From positions 1,097,001 through 1,161,000 of the forward strand of contig NZ_CP036433.1 in NCBI RefSeq assembly GCF_007751035.1: a stretch of 64,000 nucleotides of DNA. The letters run 5' to 3'. The DNA is from Lignipirellula cremea (GTDB lineage: Bacteria > Planctomycetota > Planctomycetia > Pirellulales > Pirellulaceae). The position numbers and the translations under genes were made by a program. This document shows, piece by piece, positions 58,376-64,000 of this stretch. How positions within the stretch are numbered: the stretch's first letter is position 1; the number at the start of each line of letters is the position of its first letter. Under the pieces are notes generated by a model. The model made no database searches and was not told the DNA's origin. It saw nothing but the letters and a program-made list of their open reading frames with translations.

Positions 58376-58449
58376 GGGGCCGTAGCTCAATCGGTTAGAG
58401 CAGCCGGCTCATAACCGGCGGGTTGCGGGTTCAAGTCCTGCCGGCCCTA
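58376..58449 (+). tRNA. tRNA-Met (CAU)
   Basis: Cloverleaf by eye: acceptor GGGGCCG with CGGCCCT, D arm GCTC..GAGC, anticodon stem GCCGG with CCGGC, loop CTCATAA (anticodon CAU), T stem GCGGG with CCTGC around TTCAAGT. G1 pairs with U, not the C1-A72 mismatch of an initiator, so it is an elongator. A lysidine-modified Ile(CAU) cannot be excluded. Confidence 0.9.
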
Positions 58450-58499
58450 TTTCCTTGTCGCCATCTTCTCTTTTTCCCCGGCGCCCGGCTGCTTCGCTC

Positions 58500-58991
58500 A
58501 TGCATGTTGCGGCTCATTTAAAGGCGTCGCTGGAGTTGCCGACGTTCGTCGTCGAGAGCTATCTGGCCGACCTGACCGACGACGAGCTGTTCCTTCGGCC
58601 GGCCGAGCAGATGAATCATATCGCCTGGCAACTGGGGCATCTGATCGCCAGCGAGCACAACCAGATCGAACAGCTGCGGCCCGGCTCCATGCCGCCTTTG
58701 CCGGATGGCTTCTCCGCCCAGCACAGCAAGGAAACGTCGGCCAGCGAGAGCCGCGACGGCTTTCGCACGCGGGACGAATACCTGCGGCTGATGCAAGAGC
58801 AGCGGGCCGGCGCCCTGGCCGTGTTGGAATCGCTCACCGACGAAGAGTTGATGGCCCCTGGACCCGAGGGGCTGCATTACTTCGGTCCGACCGTAGGCTG
58901 CATCTTCGCCGGCCAGGCAACCCACTGGATGATGCACGCCGGACAATGGGCCGTGGTGAGAAGAGGGCTGGGAAAGCCCCCGCTGTTTTGA
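58500..58991 (+). CDS. DinB-like domain protein
   Basis: 163 aa. A four-helix DinB fold is suggested by MNHIAWQLGHLIASEHNQI and CIFAGQATHWMMHAGQWAVVR; the three His residues at the usual helix positions could form the DinB metal site. DinB-like proteins include thiol-dependent transferases and damage-inducible proteins. No more precise role can be given. ATG at 58500 is preferred to TTG at 58455. It lies 50 bases after the tRNA. Confidence 0.8.
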   Translation: MHVAAHLKASLELPTFVVESYLADLTDDELFLRPAEQMNHIAWQLGHLIASEHNQIEQLRPGSMPPLPDGFSAQHSKETSASESRDGFRTRDEYLRLMQEQRAGALAVLESLTDEELMAPGPEGLHYFGPTVGCIFAGQATHWMMHAGQWAVVRRGLGKPPLF

Positions 58992-58998
58992 ATAGAAA

Positions 58999-59143
58999 CT
59001 CTTACTCTTACTCTTACTCTTAATCCTACTCTTAATCCTCTTTGGAGCGACGGTCAGAACCGCCAGCGCTCAATCGCGATCTGTCAGTTGAACGGCCCGG
59101 GGTTCCTTGATGGGTCTGCCCCGCTGGGGATTTAAGATTAAGA
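58999..59143. repeat. Hexamer-armed element (family T), copy 1
   Basis: Left arm of CTTACT/CTTAAT hexamers, a core containing GGAGCGACGGTCAGAACCGC and CCCCGCTGGGG, and a right arm TTTAAGATTAAG. It fills the spacer between the DinB-like gene and the hydrolase gene. Confidence 0.75.
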
Positions 59144-59156
59144 ACGGCAAAAACTA

Positions 59157-59990
59157 CTACCGCTGCTTGCCTTCCACTTTCCGAATGAACGCTTGAACGG
59201 CGTGCGCCGTTTCTTTCGGCTTTTCGAGCGGCAAGAAGTGCGAGGCTCCGGTGACCCACGTCAGGCGAATATTCGGCCGATCGGGAATTTGCATTTTATC
59301 TCGATCCGGTCTTTCGCCGCCGCGGTCTCCCCAGAGTTCCAGGACGGGTAGCGAGGTCTGCTCCAGGATTGGCTTGCCATTCCACTTCGTCCAGATCTGT
59401 GCGAACGAGGACCTTTGTTCCGCGGTCCAGCGTTTGGTGGTGGGTTCACGAAGTTCGAGCTTTCGAGACTTCTGGGCCGCCGACAGGGTGCCTTCCGTGT
59501 TCCCCTGGAATGCGTCCCGCAGGACGGCGTTGTGCGTCCAGCCTTCGATCGCGATGACGCCCTTTAGTCGCTGCGGCTGTCGCCCGGCGCATTCGATCGC
59601 CACCATCCCGCCGATGCTGTGACCGCCGAGGTAGCACGATTTCAGGTCGGCCGCCTGGAGGACTTCCAGGACATCGTCGGCCAGTTGTTCTATCGTGCCT
59701 GTTTGGGCGTTCGGCGGCGGCCAGCTTTCGCCATGCCCACGCAGTTCCACGACGACCACCTGGAGATCATGGTCGAGACTTTCGACGACCGCTTGCCAGC
59801 TTTCCAGCGACTCAAAACTGCCAGGAATGAGCACCAGCGTCGGTCCTGTTCCCGGACGCACGGCGTAGGCGATTCTGGCGCCATCCTTGAGAGTCACGGC
59901 ATGACGTTCAAAGGTCGCTGCAGAGGCGAGGCCGGCGGAAAGGGTCAGGAGGACAAGCAGGGCTGGAAGGGAGCGATTGATGATTGGCAT
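59157..59990 (-). CDS. Exported alpha/beta hydrolase
   Basis: 277 aa. A signal peptide (ALLVLLTLSAGLASAA) precedes an alpha/beta hydrolase fold. The oxyanion loop is IPGSFES, nucleophile GHSIGG (Ser125), acid LWGDRGG and histidine GASHFL, so the catalytic triad is complete. Substrate is unknown; the context gives no clue. The gene is flanked on both sides by family T elements. Confidence 0.9.
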   Translation of the reverse strand: MPIINRSLPALLVLLTLSAGLASAATFERHAVTLKDGARIAYAVRPGTGPTLVLIPGSFESLESWQAVVESLDHDLQVVVVELRGHGESWPPPNAQTGTIEQLADDVLEVLQAADLKSCYLGGHSIGGMVAIECAGRQPQRLKGVIAIEGWTHNAVLRDAFQGNTEGTLSAAQKSRKLELREPTTKRWTAEQRSSFAQIWTKWNGKPILEQTSLPVLELWGDRGGERPDRDKMQIPDRPNIRLTWVTGASHFLPLEKPKETAHAVQAFIRKVEGKQR

Positions 59991-60022
59991 AGGGGAGTTA
60001 CAGCCTGGCGCCTTGGGAAAGT

Positions 60023-60146
60023 GCTAATCTTCATCCTCTTTTTGAGCGACGGTCGGAATGGCGTGCGATGGATTGCGATCTTTCCATCAGGCGGACCGGG
60101 GTGGCTTGATGGGGCCGTCCCGCTGGGGATTAAGATTAAGAACGGG
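60023..60146. repeat. Hexamer-armed element (family T), copy 2
   Basis: Left arm CTAATCTTCATCC (short, degenerate), then GAGCGACGGTCGGAATGGC, the core CTTTCCATCAGGCGGACC and CCGTCCCGCTGGGGATTAAG, and right arm GATTAAGATTAAG. The core is almost identical to copy 3. Confidence 0.8.
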
Positions 60147-60171
60147 GGGGGATGGGGCGTTTGTCTTTTTC

Positions 60172-61053
60172 TTACGGTTTGAAAATGATGAGCTGGGGGG
60201 CCGCCTTTTGTAAAGACTCTAGCGCGCTGGGGGTGAGCGCGGTCTCTTCCAGACTGACGCCCTCCAGCTTCTCCCACCCGGCGAGAATCGGCGCCACGCC
60301 GTCGTCGATTTGCGTTTCGCCCAGATGGATCAGCTCTAACTCCTGCAGCGTCCGTAGTTCTTCCAGGCCGGCGGTGGTGACCCGGGTGGCGCGCAGGCCG
60401 AGCCATTTCAGGCGAGGGAAGGCGGCGACGAGTGACAAGCTTTCATCGCCGATCTCGGTCTGGCTGAGGTAGAGCTTTTCCAGAAGCTGCAGATCCAGCA
60501 CGTCGGCCAGGCCCGGGCCGTGGATGGCCGTTTCGGACAGGCTTAGTTCACGCAGGTTGTGGAAGGTCCGAAGGGCCCGGAGACCGGCGTCGGTGATGGC
60601 GGCGCCTTTGAGCTTGAGCGAGCGGAGCTGCGGGTGCGATCCGAGTTCCTCCAGGCCGGCGTCGGTGACGGTGGTGAAACTCAGGTCGAGCGCTTCCAGG
60701 GCGACGACGCCAGTGAGCGTCTGCAGGTCTTCATCCCGCACGGCGGTGTGCGACAGATCGATGCGGCGCAGATACGGCTGCTGGCTGGCGGCGACCAGGG
60801 CCAGCAGCGGGTCGGCGTCGCGAGAGAATCTCAGCTCCGTAAGTTGACCGCTGGCGTTGAAGGTCGGAATGGCGCCGCGGATCCGCCAGTAGGCTTCCTC
60901 GTTCGCCGTCGGTCCCTGGCGCCAGGCAACAAAGAGCAGGCCAGCGAGCAGCGGCAGGCAAAGCAGGAGCAGCAGCCATCGCACCCGTGGCGGGCGGTCG
61001 AACGGATCCGATAGCGGCGGCGAGGGTTTCCGCGACGCAGGCTGGGGTTTCAT
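60172..61053 (-). CDS. Membrane-anchored leucine-rich repeat protein
   Basis: 293 aa. A basic N-terminal segment and one membrane helix (WLLLLLCLPLLAGLLFVAW) precede about seven LRR units of the cysteine-free ribonuclease-inhibitor-like type (LxxLxLxxTxVTDAGLxxL). LRRs mediate protein binding. Probably an extracytoplasmic binding protein. The start codon is 31 bases from the next family T element. Confidence 0.85.
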   Translation of the reverse strand: MKPQPASRKPSPPLSDPFDRPPRVRWLLLLLCLPLLAGLLFVAWRQGPTANEEAYWRIRGAIPTFNASGQLTELRFSRDADPLLALVAASQQPYLRRIDLSHTAVRDEDLQTLTGVVALEALDLSFTTVTDAGLEELGSHPQLRSLKLKGAAITDAGLRALRTFHNLRELSLSETAIHGPGLADVLDLQLLEKLYLSQTEIGDESLSLVAAFPRLKWLGLRATRVTTAGLEELRTLQELELIHLGETQIDDGVAPILAGWEKLEGVSLEETALTPSALESLQKAAPQLIIFKP

Positions 61054-61084
61054 GGCCGTAAGGGAAAGGGATTCTTGTGCTTGC

Positions 61085-61246
61085 CTCTTAATCTTAATCT
61101 TACTCTTAATCTTACTCTTAATCTTACTCTCTCTTCGAGCGACGGTCAGAACGGCCTGCGATCGATCGCGATCTTTCCATCAGGCGGACCGGGGCGGCTT
61201 GATGGGGCCGTCCCGCTGGGGATTAAGATTAAGAGTAAGAGTAAGA
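61085..61246. repeat. Hexamer-armed element (family T), copy 3
   Basis: Left arm of about seven TTAATC/TTACTC hexamers, core as in copy 2, right arm GATTAAGATTAAGAGTAAG and continuing GAGTAAG. The arms are complementary and could form a long hairpin. It lies between the LRR gene and the RbfA-like gene. Confidence 0.8.
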
Positions 61247-61281
61247 AATCGAAGGGATGGACGCTGGCCTTCTCTTGCGGT

Positions 61282-61632
61282 TCAGAAACTATCAGGGGAG
61301 CCGGGCGCTCCGCCGCTTGCCTGGAACTGGTAAATGAGATCGGGGGTTTTGCTGCGGTTGATGCTGGCGGCGACTTCGGTGCGCAGCTGGGGCGCCGCTT
61401 CGTGGAGGGCGGCCAGGGCGTCGGTTGGCGTGACGCCGGCGTCCAGGCTGCTGACGAACACCATCAGCCGGGCCGCATTGGGGGCCGGGACGACTTCGTC
61501 GACCTGCAGTCCACTGACCAGCTCGTTATTACACAGGGAGAACGCGTAGCTGAGCGCCTTTTCGATCTGGCGGCAGAGCTGAAGCGTTTTGCGGTCGGGA
61601 CGGGCGTCGCCTCCGCGGGGAGATTTGGACAT
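61282..61632 (-). CDS. RbfA-like protein
   Basis: 116 aa. Pattern matches the KH-like fold of ribosome-binding factor A: RKTLQLCRQIEKALSYAF, VDEVVPAPNAARLMVFV, and LRTEVAASINRSKTPDLIYQF close to the typical R.iGkkl.lr.vPel.F ending. Bacterial RbfA aids 16S maturation. It lies alone, not beside infB or truB, and no nearby ribosome gene supports it. The ATG at 61632 gives a normal RbfA length; the frame is open to 61746. Confidence 0.7.
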   Translation of the reverse strand: MSKSPRGGDARPDRKTLQLCRQIEKALSYAFSLCNNELVSGLQVDEVVPAPNAARLMVFVSSLDAGVTPTDALAALHEAAPQLRTEVAASINRSKTPDLIYQFQASGGAPGSPDSF

Positions 61633-61817
61633 GAGGGCTCGTACAGGAATACTTGCTAACAGGATTTCGTACGCCAGGTGAGCGTACACGATGTCGGCGG
61701 CGACGTCGCTGGTCGAACAGACAAGCAATCGCCTGCCGGGGTTCACGCAGCGTTAACTACGTTGCGCGGCCAGCGCCAGTTCGCTATCGCTGGTTCGCCA
61801 GCGCCCTGCCCGCGGGA

Positions 61818-63224
61818 TCAGGTGGCGATGCGGGTGTACGGTTCGCCCTCGTTGAGGGTTGGGCGTTCGGGCCGGCCTTTGTGGTAGTAGATCAGGTCCA
61901 TGTGGTTGAGTCCCAGCAGCCAAAGAATGGTGGCGTGCAGGTCGTGAATGTGCAGCCGGTTATCGATGGCGTGCAGGCCGATCTCATCGGTGGCGCCGAT
62001 CGTTTGTCCGCCGCGGACGCCGCCGCCGGCCATCCACATGGTAAAGCCGTACGGATTGTGGTCGCGTCCGTTTCCTTTTTCGCTCATCGGAGTGCGGCCG
62101 AATTCGCCGCCCCAGATGACGAGCGTATCCTGCAGCAGGCCGCGGCGTTTGAGATCTTTCAGCAGACCGGCGATCGGTTTGTCCGACGCTTTGCACAGAC
62201 CGCCGTGGTTCTTTTCGATGTTGTTATGGGCGTCCCATTTGGAGCCGGCGCCGTGGTACAGCTGCACAAAACGGACGCCCCGTTCCACCAGTCGCCGGGC
62301 CAGCAGGCAGTCGCGGCCAAAGCTCTGGGTTGCCTGGTCGTCGAGACCGTACAACGCAAAGGTGTCGGCCGTTTCGCTTTCCAGGTCGATCGCCTCGGGG
62401 GCTTCGGCTTGCATCCGGAAGGCCAGTTCGTAACTGCGGATGCGGGCTTCCAGCTCGGTCTGCTGGGAGCGCGGGCCGGCGTGCTGCTGGTTCAGTTCGT
62501 GCAGCAGGTCGAGTTTGCTGCGCTGCTGCTGCTGGCTGACGCCGGGCGGATTGGCCAGGTTTTTGATCGGCACGGGACCGCTTTGCAGCTCGGCGCCCTG
62601 GTAGAGGGCTGGCATGAATCCGGCGCTCCAGTTGCGCGGTCCGTTGGTCGGCTTGCCGCCGTCATTGTTGATGACGACAAAGGCCGGCAGGTTATCGTTC
62701 TCGGTCGCCAGGCCGTAGGTCACCCAGGCGCCCAGCGAGGGTCGTCCTCCCAGGATGGAGCCGGTATTCATCTGACAAACGCCGTTGCTGTGGTTGAGTC
62801 CCTCGCCATAGCAGGAGCGAATCACGGCGATGTCGTCGACGCACTCGGCCGTATGCGGCAGCCAGTCGGAGACCCAGGTTCCGGACTGGCCGTACTGTTT
62901 CCAGCTGCGTTGGGACGGCAGCAGCGGCGCGTCGTACTCGCCCATGGGGGTGATGACGGGGCCGAAACTTGCGGGCAGCGGTTTGCCGGCCAGCTCCTCG
63001 ATTTTTGGCTTGGGGTCGAACAGGTCGATGGCGCTAGGACCGCCTTCCATGAACAGGAAGATCACATTCTTGGCCCGCGGCCGGTGATGCGGCTGGGGAG
63101 AGGCAGCTCTTTCGTCGCTACGAGCCGTTTGTCCCAGCAGGGCCGATAACGCCAAAGCGCCAAAGCCGGCGCCGGCCTGGGTCAGCATTTCTCGGCGGGA
63201 TAGATGCGGCAACAACAAGCTCAT
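61818..63224 (-). CDS. DUF1501 protein with Tat signal
   Basis: 468 aa. Twin-arginine signal (LSRREMLTQAGAGFGALAL), then AKNVIFLFMEGGPSAIDLFDPKP, CYGEGLNHSNGVCQMNTGS, IWGGEFGRTPMSEKGNGRDHN and INHMDLIYYHKG-type ending. A full-length member of the family described at 27713 but with different N-terminal features. No DUF1553 partner is in the window. Confidence 0.92.
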   Translation of the reverse strand: MSLLLPHLSRREMLTQAGAGFGALALSALLGQTARSDERAASPQPHHRPRAKNVIFLFMEGGPSAIDLFDPKPKIEELAGKPLPASFGPVITPMGEYDAPLLPSQRSWKQYGQSGTWVSDWLPHTAECVDDIAVIRSCYGEGLNHSNGVCQMNTGSILGGRPSLGAWVTYGLATENDNLPAFVVINNDGGKPTNGPRNWSAGFMPALYQGAELQSGPVPIKNLANPPGVSQQQQRSKLDLLHELNQQHAGPRSQQTELEARIRSYELAFRMQAEAPEAIDLESETADTFALYGLDDQATQSFGRDCLLARRLVERGVRFVQLYHGAGSKWDAHNNIEKNHGGLCKASDKPIAGLLKDLKRRGLLQDTLVIWGGEFGRTPMSEKGNGRDHNPYGFTMWMAGGGVRGGQTIGATDEIGLHAIDNRLHIHDLHATILWLLGLNHMDLIYYHKGRPERPTLNEGEPYTRIAT

Positions 63225-63351
63225 GGGCAGGCCCCAGACAAACGGATCGGCAGGCAGAATCGCCTGATCAAGTATAGCCGATCCGTTGCCTTCTGCGAAA
63301 TATCGAGCGTTTTCGCGGTCAGTTAGTCGGGCGAAAGGGCGGCGAGAGGTT

Positions 63352-63357
63352 TAGAAT
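63352..63357 (+). promoter_or_regulatory. Candidate -10 for the zinc-ribbon membrane protein
   Basis: TAGAAT, 58 bases before the gene at 63415; no clear -35. Confidence 0.3.
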
Positions 63358-63414
63358 GGAGGATGCTCGCTGCTTCCGGGGCCGGATTGCCCCGTTTTCT
63401 CCCGAAGTATTTCC

Positions 63415-63792
63415 ATGCCAACCTGTCCGATCTGCCAGCAACCTTTGACGTCGCCGGGGGCGCGCTGCGCGGTTTGCCAGACGGAGAAGCCGGAAAAGAC
63501 AGGATGTCCGCCCAGTTTGCCGATGAGCGGGCCGCCGCGCCGGCCTCCGCCCCGTCGGGATTCGTCGGACAAGATCACAATCACCGTGCCGCCGGAAAAG
63601 ATCCGCATTCCGCCCGCCCCGCTGCATGACCTGCGCGCAGAGGAATGGGAAAGCCGGGAGCCCGCAGCCCCCCTGGCGGACGCCTCTTCGCAGCGGTTGC
63701 GGCAAAAAGTGCGTGATCTCACGGCGATCGCCGGGCTGCTGGTCGCCCTGTTACTGCTGCTGGCGGGCAGCCTGCTGCTGTTTCTCTTTTAG
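63415..63792 (+). CDS. Zinc-ribbon protein with C-terminal membrane helix
   Basis: 125 aa. The start MPTCPICQQPLT and CAVCQ give two CxxC pairs, a zinc ribbon. A Pro/Arg-rich linker follows, and the last 25 residues (LLVALLLLLAGSLLLFLF) form a membrane helix. Tail-anchored layout with the ribbon in the cytoplasm is likely. No further function can be given. Confidence 0.7.
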   Translation: MPTCPICQQPLTSPGARCAVCQTEKPEKTGCPPSLPMSGPPRRPPPRRDSSDKITITVPPEKIRIPPAPLHDLRAEEWESREPAAPLADASSQRLRQKVRDLTAIAGLLVALLLLLAGSLLLFLF

Positions 63793-63866
63793 CAACGCCG
63801 TGTTTGGCGGGTCGTCCGGCCGCGGCGAGAGTGCGGGCGCGCAATCCGTTGGCATCGCTGCGTCCA

Positions 63867-63903
63867 TAAAAAAAGCCCTCTCCAGCGAGAAGCTGAAGAG
63901 GGC
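63867..63903 (-). terminator. Terminator of tRNA-Gln transcript
   Basis: On the minus strand GCCCTCTTCAGC / GCTGGAGAGGGC is followed by seven T residues, directly after the tRNA. Confidence 0.8.
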
Positions 63904-63907
63904 CGAA

Positions 63908-63978
63908 TTACCCCGCTAGGGCTCGAACCTAGAATGAGGGAACCAAAATCCCTAGTGTTACCATTACACCACGGGGTA
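63908..63978 (-). tRNA. tRNA-Gln (UUG)
   Basis: On the minus strand TACCCCG ... CGGGGTA acceptor, D arm with GGTGTAATGGTAACAC, anticodon stem AGGGA with TCCCT around TTTTGGT (anticodon TTG), T arm CTAGG TTCGAGC CCTAG. About 71 bases. Confidence 0.93.
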
Positions 63979-64000
63979 AAACTTCAAGCCATTTTAGCGG

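Noticed and set aside
58999-59040. CTTACT hexamers as a plain microsatellite
   Set aside because: The complementary right arm and the conserved core shared with two further copies show it is part of a larger element.

Overview
The window looks like chromosomal DNA of a Planctomycetota bacterium, most likely Pirellulales. The grounds are lineage-typical families (two DUF1501 proteins, a DUF1080 exported protein, a ThuA-like protein, a TIGR03067-type lipoprotein, a giant GspK-like protein), GC-rich coding sequence, and a 23S-5S rRNA operon with no 16S gene beside it. No phage, plasmid or CRISPR locus is seen.

Layout. 0.1-1.6 kb: a zinc-ribbon protein with a complete E2 (ubiquitin-conjugating) signature, facing a PIG-L/LmbE deacetylase. 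1.9-18.3 kb: a type II secretion / type IV pilus-like assembly locus on the + strand: two GspE/PilB ATPases around a PilT retraction-type ATPase, a GspF platform protein with an unusual insertion, four prepilin-type proteins and a 1697-residue GspK-like protein. No secretin, prepilin peptidase or GspC/L/M is present. 18.4-29.2 kb: mixed genes, including csrA, an FHA membrane protein, DUF1080, a nuclease, a GntR regulator, a cysteine-rich exported protein followed by a two-domain HMA metal-binding protein, and DUF1501. 29.6-33.4 kb: a Ktr/Trk potassium transporter pair, with two EF-hands in the channel subunit, followed by an acyl-CoA synthetase. 33.5-44.4 kb: a nine-gene minus-strand exopolysaccharide locus of Wzx/Wzy type, read from Wzz at 44.4 kb down to a glycosyltransferase at 33.5 kb. 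44.7-49.0 kb: a DJ-1/PfpI protein and the minus-strand 23S-5S operon, with candidate promoter, 5' hairpin, processing stem and terminator. 49.6-64 kb: housekeeping and accessory genes (FAH-family hydrolase, rRNA methyltransferase, U32/DUF3656 protein, ThuA, DinB, hydrolase, LRR protein, RbfA-like, DUF1501) plus tRNA-Met(CAU) and tRNA-Gln(UUG).

The most striking unexplained layer is in the spacers, which hold four families of short dispersed repeats. (i) MITE-like modules A and B share terminal inverted repeats and occur in different relative orientations at 19.4 and 53.1 kb. (ii) Elements bounded by CTTAAT/CTTACT hexamer arms occur in three consecutive spacers at 59.0, 60.0 and 61.1 kb. (iii) Inverted pairs of small AAGTC/AACTC hairpins occur at five or six spacers. 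(iv) A tandem double hairpin with complementary TCC and GGA loops occurs at 27.6 and 34.8 kb. Several copies vary in ways that preserve pairing, which suggests selection or a folding-dependent mechanism.

All functions are assigned by reading motifs; no database search was run. Starts were chosen from conserved N-termini, start codon type and upstream purine-rich sequence, and are less certain than stops.
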